64,000 nt of DNA. It comes from Albibacterium bauzanense (GTDB lineage: Bacteria > Bacteroidota > Bacteroidia > Sphingobacteriales > Sphingobacteriaceae). The translations under genes and the position numbers were made by a program. Below the pieces are notes generated by a model. The model was not told the DNA's origin. It saw only the letters and a list, made by a program, of their open reading frames with translations, and did no database searches. This document shows, in pieces, positions 27,689 through 35,050 of this stretch (position 1 is the stretch's first letter; the number at the start of each line of letters is the position of its first letter). The DNA lies in assembly GCF_004339765.1 (NCBI RefSeq), contig NZ_SMGO01000001.1, positions 372,001-436,000 on the forward strand. Direction: 5' to 3'.

Positions 27689-28792
27689 ATGAACACCTCT
27701 ATGATCGAAGAGAAAATCTATCGTAAGATAATCCATATTGATATGGATGCATTCTTTGCATCGGTAGAGCAGCGTGATTTTCCAGAATATAGAGGCAAAC
27801 CTTTAGCCGTTGGTGGTTCTCCCGAAGGCCGTGGCGTTGTAGCTGCAGCAAGTTATGAAGCTCGCGTCTTTGGAGTACGATCAGCAATGCCTTCACATAA
27901 AGCGATAAGTCTTTGTCCTCATATCTTATTCGTACGACCCCGTTTTGATGTTTATAAAAAAGTATCTGGCAGCATTCGTGAGATCTTCAAAAGATATACA
28001 GATCTCATAGAACCCCTATCTTTAGATGAGGCTTATTTAGATGTGAGTTATGATAAACTAGGTATAGGATCAGCCCTGGATATTGCCAAGCAAATTCGAG
28101 AAGCCATTAAGGCGGAGCTAAATCTTACCGCTTCAGCAGGTATTTCAATCAATAAATTTGTAGCAAAAGTAGCATCAGATATTAATAAACCAGACGGTAT
28201 TACCTTTATTGGCCCCTCAAAAATTGAAGCCTTTATGGAAACTTTACCCGTTGGAAAGTTTTACGGCGTGGGTAAAGTAACAGCCAAAAAGATGGGACAA
28301 ATGAATTTACATACTGGAGCCGATCTTAAAAGACTAACAGAACCCGAACTGGTAAAACACTTCGGCAAACAGGGACATTTTTTCTATCGCATAGTTCGCG
28401 GAATCGATGACCGGCCAGTGCAGCCTAACCGAGAAACAAAGTCAATCAGCGTAGAAGATACCTTTGAGCATGATTTAACCCGCTTAAAAGATATGGACTT
28501 TGAACTGGAAAAGATTGCTGAGAGATTAGCAGGGCGTTTGCAAAAGCACCAACTTAAAGGTCGGACAATCACCCTAAAAATTCGGTTTAATGACTTTTCA
28601 ATCATCAATCGAAGTAAATCTTTACTTCAAAACACAAATGACCTATCCATCATTTTGCAGACAGTAAAAGAGCTTTTATCAAAAGAATTATCTGCAGAAG
28701 ATAAAAGAGTGCGGCTCTTAGGGATTACCCTTTCCAATTTCAATGAAATCACTATCATAAATAAAAACCCACAACAATTACGTTTATTTTAG
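27689..28792 (+). CDS. dinB: DNA polymerase IV (Y family)
   Basis: Translesion DNA polymerase, 367 aa. IHIDMDAFFASVEQRD carries the first catalytic Asp, and PLSLDEAYLDV the catalytic Asp-Glu pair. ASAGISINKFVAKVASDINKP is the finger/palm motif, followed by helix-hairpin-helix KFYGVGKVTAKK and the little-finger domain. It ends NPQQLRLF, a form of the C-terminal beta-clamp-binding QLxLF motif. A second ATG four codons in is an alternative start. The next gene begins 17 nt downstream. Confidence 0.95.
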   Translation: MNTSMIEEKIYRKIIHIDMDAFFASVEQRDFPEYRGKPLAVGGSPEGRGVVAAASYEARVFGVRSAMPSHKAISLCPHILFVRPRFDVYKKVSGSIREIFKRYTDLIEPLSLDEAYLDVSYDKLGIGSALDIAKQIREAIKAELNLTASAGISINKFVAKVASDINKPDGITFIGPSKIEAFMETLPVGKFYGVGKVTAKKMGQMNLHTGADLKRLTEPELVKHFGKQGHFFYRIVRGIDDRPVQPNRETKSISVEDTFEHDLTRLKDMDFELEKIAERLAGRLQKHQLKGRTITLKIRFNDFSIINRSKSLLQNTNDLSIILQTVKELLSKELSAEDKRVRLLGITLSNFNEITIINKNPQQLRLF

Positions 28793-28809
28793 CAAACTAA
28801 TTAAACACC

Positions 28810-29751
28810 ATGAACCGATTAGATCGTATAACCGCTATCCTTATTCAACTACAATCCAAACGGGTTATAAAAGCACAAGAAATTGCCGATCGTTTTCAAA
28901 TTAGTTTAAGAACCGTTTACAGAGATATCAGGAGCTTAGAAGCAGCTGGAATCCCTATAATTGGAGAAGCCGGAGTAGGTTATTCAATTATGGATGGATA
29001 TCGACTACCACCCATTCAATTTACAAAAGAAGAAGCAACAACCTTTTTAATGGCTTCAAAAATTGTAGAGAAATATACCGATGCAAAGAATTATCAACTT
29101 TACGAATCTGCCCTATTTAAAATCAAAGCTGTACTAAGAACCGTAGAGAAAAACTATCTTGAAGACATTGCTCCACATATTCTTGTCCTTAACAATTACC
29201 AGCAAGAAAGCACTACTAACAATCAATTTCTTCAAAATATCTTAAATGCAATCAATGAAAAGAAACTTGTTTCATTAAAGTATAAGAATATAAATGCAGA
29301 GAAAATCACTCAACGTGATATTGAAACCGTTGGAATTTATCTTCAAAATAGCTTTTGGTATCTCATTGCTTATTGCCGTTTAAGGAATGACTATCGAACA
29401 TTCAGAACCGACAGAATATTAAACTTCGATATCCTAGATGAATGTTTTCAAACACAGCACCCCACATTAAAAGAATATCTAAAAATCAAATCTGAGCAAG
29501 AAGATTTACAAACGGTAGTACTATTGGTGGAAAAAATACTCGCTGGCCATATCACCACTCAAAAATACTATTACGGCTTTGTATCTGAAGAAGAAAAAGG
29601 AGATCAAATAGAAATGACATTCCTAACTGCTTCATTAAGAGCTTTTGCCGGATGGTATTTAACATTAGCCAAGCGTGCTGAAATCGTATCACCAAGTTCC
29701 TTAAAGCAAGATGTTCGAAATATGATTGCTGAAATTGCAAAAAAAGTATAA
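28810..29751 (+). CDS. YafY-type transcriptional regulator (HTH_11 + WYL)
   Basis: 313 aa. The N-terminal winged HTH (3-60) reads RLDRITAILIQLQSKRVIKAQEIA then SLRTVYRDIRSLEAAGIPI, typical of this family. The WYL domain (about 145-225) contains NSFWYLIAYCRLRNDYRTFRTDRI, where the W-Y-L motif gives the name. WYL regulators bind nucleic acid or nucleotide ligands. It follows dinB by 17 nt and precedes a DinB-family enzyme gene, with an inverted repeat between, a context that suggests it controls that neighbour. Confidence 0.88.
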   Translation: MNRLDRITAILIQLQSKRVIKAQEIADRFQISLRTVYRDIRSLEAAGIPIIGEAGVGYSIMDGYRLPPIQFTKEEATTFLMASKIVEKYTDAKNYQLYESALFKIKAVLRTVEKNYLEDIAPHILVLNNYQQESTTNNQFLQNILNAINEKKLVSLKYKNINAEKITQRDIETVGIYLQNSFWYLIAYCRLRNDYRTFRTDRILNFDILDECFQTQHPTLKEYLKIKSEQEDLQTVVLLVEKILAGHITTQKYYYGFVSEEEKGDQIEMTFLTASLRAFAGWYLTLAKRAEIVSPSSLKQDVRNMIAEIAKKV

Positions 29752-29762
29752 AATATTTTTTC

Positions 29763-29784
29763 TGCTGACATAGGGTTGTCAGCA
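29763..29784. promoter_or_regulatory. Inverted repeat, possible operator of the DinB-family gene
   Basis: Perfect 8-bp arms TGCTGACA and TGTCAGCA around TAGGGT. It lies 11 nt after the WYL regulator stop and 70 nt before the next gene. No T-run follows, so an operator fits better than a terminator. Confidence 0.45.
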
Positions 29785-29853
29785 TCCCGTCGTTTCTTTG
29801 TTATATAATTAGAAATTGAATTAAAGATTCATCACCATTTTAAAATAAACATT

Positions 29854-30348
29854 ATGAAACAGACAGAAGCATTCCTAAAAGAACTAAAAAATGAAAGCGT
29901 AACAACAAGAAAAATGTTATCTATAGTACCCGATGACAAATTTGATTGGCAGCCCCACCCTAAGAGTATGACTATAAAAAGATTAGCCGCACATATTGCA
30001 GAACTTCCTGGCTGGGTTGGCATGGCATTAAATACAACTGAATTAGATTTTCAGAATAATCCCTACCAACCAAAAGATATCAATACCACAAAAGAATTAC
30101 TAGTCGAATTTGAGAACAACGTCGCCGATGGTATAAAGCAGTTTGAAAATGCCAATGAAGATCAGCTTTCAGAAACATGGGTTTTAAGAAACGGCGATCA
30201 AATATTGAGCACAGGAACAAAAGCAGATATAATTAGAATATCATTATCTCAAATCATTCATCACAGAGCACAGCTTGGTGTATTCTTACGTCTGTTAGAT
30301 ATCCCAATTCCAGGAAGCTATGGACCAAGCGCCGATGAGACGTTTTAG
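29854..30348 (+). CDS. DinB/YfiT-like metal-dependent enzyme
   Basis: 164 aa four-helix-bundle protein. The metal-binding histidines are at His47 (RLAAHIAE) and in the C-terminal IIHHRAQLGVFLR. The helical layout starting with about 30 residues of amphipathic helix is typical of the DinB_2/DUF664 group, which includes thiol-S-transferases using bacillithiol. The substrate is unknown. Despite the name it is unrelated to DNA polymerase IV (dinB) two genes upstream. Confidence 0.82.
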   Translation: MKQTEAFLKELKNESVTTRKMLSIVPDDKFDWQPHPKSMTIKRLAAHIAELPGWVGMALNTTELDFQNNPYQPKDINTTKELLVEFENNVADGIKQFENANEDQLSETWVLRNGDQILSTGTKADIIRISLSQIIHHRAQLGVFLRLLDIPIPGSYGPSADETF

Positions 30349-30356
30349 AAAACCCA

Positions 30357-31433
30357 TCAGATAATTTTATGTTTCTTGAGAACTTCCAACACTATCGGTT
30401 GGATTTTCTCAAGCATTCTGGAAAAGCCAACATCGGTAGGATGAGTACCATCAACCGTACCTTCATGATCATCGCCCAAAAGATCTTTTCCTTCGATAAA
30501 ATAAAGATTTTTGATCCCTTGATCCTGCAGCTTTTTAAACTCAATGCCTATTTGTTCATTTTGCTTTCTTACCCTTTCACCAACTTCCTGATTCCAGAAA
30601 CCACTTTCCCTAACAAGGCTCTGCATAATAATAATTGGTGTTTCCGGGTGTTCACTTCTAATCTTTTTAATAAAAGACTCTGTCCGTTCTGCTACAATAT
30701 CAGCTGTTGAGTTGGGAACAAAATCCAGGATGAACAGATCAGCTTGCATTGGTGCAATCATATCTGCAACTGCAGGTTCAATTTTAGCACTACCGCTCAA
30801 ACCAAGATTGATAAAGTTCAAACCCGTACTTCGGGATAATTGAGCCGGATAAGCCAATCCTGGCCGACTAGCAGAAGCACCCTGAGCAATGCTTGACCCA
30901 TATACCAGAATCTGCTTTTTAAAAGGGTTCTCCAATTCCTGAAATTCGGCTGCATTTGAAACACCAACCTCAAGACTTTTCACTTCATCATATAGAGGCA
31001 GGTATAACAGAAATTCCTTCTCACTACTATCCATATGATCAACCAGCGTATATTCATTACATTCCTTCGTTGCAGGATTACCACTACCTGCAAACTGCCA
31101 TTTTCCTTCCTTATTTTTTATATAAATATCAAGCCCTTTATAAGCTATCGCCGTCATATTCGGTGATACACCTCTACTGGTTACACACCATTTTGCCTTA
31201 ACATATTCGCTATTACTTTTAAAACTCACGAACAATCCTGCACCGTTAGTCAGCAATCTTTTCACATTGCCGGGTATGTTTGGATATCGGGTAGTATCAA
31301 TACGATGGAAAGAATTTCCATTATCTTCAGCCTTGCCATAAACAGTTAATCGGTGATACTGACTTGTTTCTTCAGTCTGACCATAGGTTAAACCAGATAT
31401 AAAAATGAAAAGGATTATTAAGGGTGTTTTCAT
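30357..31433 (-). CDS. Exported SGNH-hydrolase esterase
   Basis: 358 aa. The signal peptide ends at TYGQ near 19. An N-terminal beta domain (about 25-170) is followed by an SGNH hydrolase domain (about 172-355) with block I VYGSSIAQG (nucleophile Ser), LGLSGS (Gly), FVPNST (Asn) and the catalytic DGTHPTDVG (Asp-His). This two-domain layout is found in Bacteroidota acyl esterases acting on glycans or modified sugars. The substrate cannot be read. Convergent with the DinB-family gene, 8 bp between stops. Confidence 0.85.
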   Translation of the reverse strand: MKTPLIILFIFISGLTYGQTEETSQYHRLTVYGKAEDNGNSFHRIDTTRYPNIPGNVKRLLTNGAGLFVSFKSNSEYVKAKWCVTSRGVSPNMTAIAYKGLDIYIKNKEGKWQFAGSGNPATKECNEYTLVDHMDSSEKEFLLYLPLYDEVKSLEVGVSNAAEFQELENPFKKQILVYGSSIAQGASASRPGLAYPAQLSRSTGLNFINLGLSGSAKIEPAVADMIAPMQADLFILDFVPNSTADIVAERTESFIKKIRSEHPETPIIIMQSLVRESGFWNQEVGERVRKQNEQIGIEFKKLQDQGIKNLYFIEGKDLLGDDHEGTVDGTHPTDVGFSRMLEKIQPIVLEVLKKHKII

Positions 31434-31516
31434 AAAATAAAGATAGTTAATATGAATTAACCCACAATCATAATTAGATCTTTAAAAAACCTTAATTTAA
31501 CTGGTTGAAAAGAACA

Positions 31517-32635
31517 ATGAAAAGAGCATTAGTACGATTTAGAAATAGCGCATTTCGAAAATATATTCGAAAACATGAAAAGCATTTACCTGTACTATTT
31601 TTCATGGGAGGATTCATCTTTGACACTATGACATTAGGCAGAATAGATCGTGTATATGATCTTACTATTCTTTGCTTACATATGATATTTCTAACGATTA
31701 ATATCTATCTCTTTAATTTAGCTGATGATGAAAAGTGGAAAAACACCTTTATCGAAAGATTCGAGATTTACCTTCCTTTAGCCATACAGTTTTCTTTTGG
31801 AGCACTTTCAAGTGCATACGTCATTTATTTTTCACGAAGTGTCTCTCTATCAAAGACAGCTTCATTTTTCATCATTTTAGTTTTTATACTATTCGCAAAC
31901 GAATTACTGAAAAAACGAATTTCAAATAAATACTTGCAGTTTAGTGTACTCTATTTTTTAAGCTTTACATTTTTCAGCTTTATAATCCCTGTTTTTATCA
32001 GAAAGATGAATCAAGATATTTTTCTGATCTCTGGCTTTACCAGTTTAGCTTATATTTTCTGCCTATTGATTTTTATCTATCTAGTAAGTCCCAGCACTCG
32101 CAAAGAGATTCATTTGGGAAAAATGATCAGTATGATATTGATACTTTATACAACATTAAATTTCTTTTATTTTTTTAAACTGATTCCTCCTGTGCCCTTA
32201 GCATTGGAAGATGGAATTGTTGCGCACCAAGTAGAGATAAGCAACAATAAGTATAAAGTTATATATGAGGCAGACGAATGGTATATATTCTGGAGAGACC
32301 ATCGATTAAAATTCACTCACCGTCCAAATGAAGATGTTTATATTTTTACTTCCATATTTGCTCCTACAAACCTGGAAAAAGCTATTGCACATCGTTGGAA
32401 ATGGTTAAACCCTGCTACTAAAAACTGGGAAATTGTAGAAGATATTGCTTATGAAATTAAAGGTGGCAGAACAGGCGGTTATCGAGGATATACCTACAAA
32501 AACAATGTTAAGAACGGAATCTGGAAAGTTGAAGTCATTACTGTAGACGAAGAACTTGTTTTAGGAGTGGTAGATTTTGAAATCGTTTCAGGATCAAGTA
32601 CAAAACAAATAGATTTAAAAGAAAGAAGATTTTAG
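31517..32635 (+). CDS. Membrane protein with C-terminal DUF2914 domain
   Basis: 372 aa from ATG 31517; a TTG four codons upstream is a weaker option. About seven hydrophobic helices fill residues 30-230. The last 130 residues are an exported-looking beta domain of DUF2914 type with HRWKWLN, RGYTYK and GIWKVEVIT. Its role is unknown. It marks the left edge of the accessory island. Its final 130 bases (from 32504) are repeated, with decay, at 40591-40721 together with the following yefM gene. Confidence 0.78.
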   Translation: MKRALVRFRNSAFRKYIRKHEKHLPVLFFMGGFIFDTMTLGRIDRVYDLTILCLHMIFLTINIYLFNLADDEKWKNTFIERFEIYLPLAIQFSFGALSSAYVIYFSRSVSLSKTASFFIILVFILFANELLKKRISNKYLQFSVLYFLSFTFFSFIIPVFIRKMNQDIFLISGFTSLAYIFCLLIFIYLVSPSTRKEIHLGKMISMILILYTTLNFFYFFKLIPPVPLALEDGIVAHQVEISNNKYKVIYEADEWYIFWRDHRLKFTHRPNEDVYIFTSIFAPTNLEKAIAHRWKWLNPATKNWEIVEDIAYEIKGGRTGGYRGYTYKNNVKNGIWKVEVITVDEELVLGVVDFEIVSGSSTKQIDLKERRF

Positions 32636-32679
32636 TCAAAGAGAGATTTCGTAAATCATTATCATAAGCCAGTACACAA

Positions 32680-32720
32680 TGTACAACATATTGTACAATT
32701 ATAAAATCTTCTTATATTTG
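32680..32720 (+). promoter_or_regulatory. YefM-type operator and promoter
   Basis: Two TGTACA hexamers (32680-32685 and 32692-32697) with centres 12 bp apart lie upstream of a -7 element TATATTTG at 32713-32720. The E. coli YefM-YoeB complex recognises TGTACA-core palindromes, so this is very likely the autoregulatory operator. The start codon is 5 nt after the -7 element. Confidence 0.75.
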
Positions 32721-32725
32721 TTATT

Positions 32726-32977
32726 ATGATTACAACCTATTCAGATTTCAGACAAAAGCTAAAGAAATACTTGGATGAGGTATTTAAAAGCAATAGTCCC
32801 TTATTTGTCACCCGTACAAAGGGTGAAAATATCGTAGTACTTTCAGAATCAGATTACGAAAGTATTATGGAAAGTTTTTATTTACTAAAATCTCCGAAAA
32901 ATGCGGAACGGCTTCAACGAGGAATTGAGCAGTATCAGCAAGGAAAAGCTCAACCAAAGAATCTTATCGAAGAATGA
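32726..32977 (+). CDS. yefM: YefM/Phd-type antitoxin
   Basis: 83 aa. Begins MITTYSDFRQKLKKYLDEV, the dimerisation and DNA-binding fold of Phd/YefM antitoxins, with VTRTKGENIVVLSESDYES as the second motif. The C-terminal half (about 50-83) is the flexible toxin-binding tail. It represses its own operon through the TGTACA sites upstream and neutralises YoeB. The stop overlaps the toxin start by 4 nt (ATGA). A decayed second copy is at 40760. Confidence 0.9.
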   Translation: MITTYSDFRQKLKKYLDEVFKSNSPLFVTRTKGENIVVLSESDYESIMESFYLLKSPKNAERLQRGIEQYQQGKAQPKNLIEE

Positions 32978-33228
32978 AAGTTATTTTTGTCGATGGTGCT
33001 TGGGAAGACTACTTATATTGGCAACAGACTGATAAATCAATGCTAAAAAAGATCAACGGCCTAATTAAAGAAATATTGAGAACTCCTTTCCAAGGAACAG
33101 GTAAGCCTGAACCTCTAAAAGAAAATTTATCTGGATTTTGGTCAAGACGTATAAATCAAGAACATCGCCTTGTGTATAAAGTCGAGGATGGAGTTGTTAT
33201 AGTTCTTCAATGCAAGTATCACTATTAA
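32974..33228 (+). CDS. yoeB: YoeB toxin (ribosome-dependent mRNA interferase)
   Basis: 84 aa, the same length as E. coli YoeB, with the known functional residues at the same numbers: Glu46, Arg65 and the C-terminal His83-Tyr84. It cleaves mRNA in the ribosomal A site when freed from YefM. All key residues are intact, so this copy looks active. It is translationally coupled to yefM. Immediately downstream lies a remnant of a DUF6266 gene on the other strand. Confidence 0.92.
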   Translation: MKVIFVDGAWEDYLYWQQTDKSMLKKINGLIKEILRTPFQGTGKPEPLKENLSGFWSRRINQEHRLVYKVEDGVVIVLQCKYHY

Positions 33229-33257
33229 AACCCTCCTCAATCTTTATAACCAATAAA

Positions 33258-33400
33258 CTACTTTTTATACCAAACTCCTAATATCCTACTCGGATTAAAT
33301 TCTTTATTATTCAAATAGGCGTTTGCATAAGAGAAATAAAGAAAGGTTTTTGGAGCAGCCAACATTTGTATCGGCAAGAATTGGAGATTGACTTTTAATA
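33258..33400 (-). pseudogene. 3'-end remnant of a DUF6266 gene (copy 1)
   Basis: On the minus strand the bases read in frame as ...FSYANAYLNNKEFNPSRILGVWYKK and a TAG stop at 33258. This matches the C-terminus of the intact protein at 49566 (...FGYLNNKSFNPCAILGVWYKR). The frame is closed upstream by a stop next to the invertase gene, so only about 46 codons remain. Confidence 0.75.
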
Positions 33401-33401
33401 T

Positions 33402-34010
33402 TTAATTGTTAAGGATTTGGTGATGTCTATTTACAAAACTCGAAACAGTTAATCTATGCACGCCCAGTATTCTTCCAATCGCACTATAAGACACTTTTCT
33501 TTCCAATAAATCCTTGATCTTTTTCTCTTGACCTGTAAGTTTCGTTTTCGAGGATTTACTTCCTTTAGGACGACCAAGAATCACACCTTCTGCTTTTTTC
33601 CGAGCAAGAGCTTCTTTAGTTCGTTGAGAAATAAGATTTCGCTCTATCTCAGCAGATAATCCAAAGGCAAATGCCAATACTTTAGAATTTATATCACTGC
33701 CTAAACGATAATTGTCTTTAATAGTCCAAACTTGAATATCCCTATTCATACATTCATTAAGCACACCCATAATCATTAAAAGATTTCTTCCCAAACGAGA
33801 CAATTCAGAACAAATTAGAATGTCCTCTTTTTTCATTTTTCTAAGAAGCTTACCTAATTTTCTTTCATCTACATTTTTCGAACCTGAAATAGTCTCTTCT
33901 ATCCATTTGTCTACTACATATACACTTTTCTTACAAAATTGGTTGATTTCGTACCGTTGATTTTCAACTGTCTGTTTGTCTGTACTTACTCTGATGTAAC
34001 CGTAAATCAT
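33402..34010 (-). CDS. Mpi-like serine recombinase (DNA invertase)
   Basis: 202 aa small serine recombinase. Catalytic Ser9 is in YIRVSTDKQ, followed by ICSELSRLGRNL and the long dimer helix FAFGLSAEIERNLISQRTKEA. A C-terminal DNA-binding domain (about 148-195) carries GRPKGSKSS and a Hin-like HTH (SYSAIGRILGVHRLTV). It is very similar in layout to the master DNA invertase Mpi of Bacteroides fragilis, which flips many promoters. Here it lies 86 bp from a silent, inverted specificity cassette of the neighbouring restriction gene, so its likely job is to invert that cassette. Confidence 0.9.
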   Translation of the reverse strand: MIYGYIRVSTDKQTVENQRYEINQFCKKSVYVVDKWIEETISGSKNVDERKLGKLLRKMKKEDILICSELSRLGRNLLMIMGVLNECMNRDIQVWTIKDNYRLGSDINSKVLAFAFGLSAEIERNLISQRTKEALARKKAEGVILGRPKGSKSSKTKLTGQEKKIKDLLERKVSYSAIGRILGVHRLTVSSFVNRHHQILNN

Positions 34011-34095
34011 AATTTTATCTGTTTAAATGAACAGTAAAAGTATTGTATAATTTAAATCAGTTCTGTCTAAATTAAAACAGACTATTATTATATGC

Positions 34096-35028
34096 AACCA
34101 AATCAGCGTTTACTTTAGACAGCATGCAACTATCTCTCAATTTAAGGGTTCAGAAAGTTGGGTGATTTTAAGCCCGATTGAACAAGGAATTAAGGCTAAA
34201 ATAGAGGCTGTAGGAACGCCTCTTAAGGATTGGGACATTAATATAAATCGAGGTATCTTGACTGGGTATAATGATGCTTTTATAATTGACGGGAAGAAAA
34301 AAGCTGAACTTATAACCTTAGACCCTAAATCTGCTGATATTATACGACCAATACTTAGAGAGCGTGATATCAAGCGATATTCACATGAATTTGCTGATTT
34401 ATGGCTTATTTATATACCTTGGCATTTCCCTTTGCATAATGATCCAACTGTAAAAGGCGCATCGCTAATTGCCGAGCAAGCCTTTGAAAATCAATACCCT
34501 TATATATATGCACACCTCTTGAAATACCATGTGGAATTGTCTAACAGAAACAAATCCGAGACCGGAATACGGTATGAATGGTATGCTTTACAACGTTGGG
34601 GAGCAAATTATTGGGAGGATTTTTCTAAACAGAAAATCATATGGAAAATTATTGGCGACCAAATGGCTTTTTCTATGGATTCTAGTAATCTTATGGTAAA
34701 TAATGCTTGTTATATCTTGACAGGTGGCAATTTAAAATACCTATTAGCCGTTTTAAACTCACGTATAATAAAATGGTATAGCTATCTAACTAACATGAAT
34801 AAGACAGGTGTAGGAGATATGCAAATAGGTGCTCAAAATGTAATACTTTTTCCAATTCCTCGTATTTCTGACGCTGAACAAAAGTCAATTTCGGAATTAG
34901 TACAAGGAATTTTAACAATGAAAGAAAATAACGAAGAAACAACTAAATTTGAAGCAGATATTGAAATATTAACCTATGAATTGTATGGTCTAACTAAAGA
35001 AGAAATTGCATTTATTGAAGCTCAATAA
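34096..35028 (+). pseudogene. Silent specificity cassette of the type IIG enzyme, inverted relative to the active gene
   Basis: An open frame without a start codon (first homologous codon near 34096; stops in frame at 34048) encodes about 310 residues matching the C-terminal target-recognition part of the 1235-aa enzyme at 35012-38719. It shares ISVYxRQ, ILSPIEQ, a 26-residue identical core, FADLWLI, WEDFSKQKII-like and the terminal LTKEEIAFIE. Between these the two sequences are unrelated, as expected for different DNA specificities. It is not expressed as it stands but would become the C-terminus of the enzyme after inversion. Confidence 0.88.
34269..34349 (+). repeat. 81-bp perfect inverted repeat, cassette copy
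   Basis: 81 identical bases (begins TAATGATGCTTTTATAATTG) shared in inverted orientation with 35619-35699. It encodes NDAFIIDGKKKAELITLDP and following residues in the same frame in both copies, so exchange here keeps the reading frame. Confidence 0.9.
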
Positions 35029-35050
35029 ATGCAATTTCTTCTTTAGTTAG
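34990..35050. repeat. Perfect 29-bp inverted repeat at the facing gene ends
   Basis: Arms 34990-35018 and 35022-35050 around AGC. Both the silent cassette and the active gene end in this repeat, each with its stop codon inside. It is the midpoint of the proposed invertible segment and would form a hairpin in either transcript. Confidence 0.85.
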
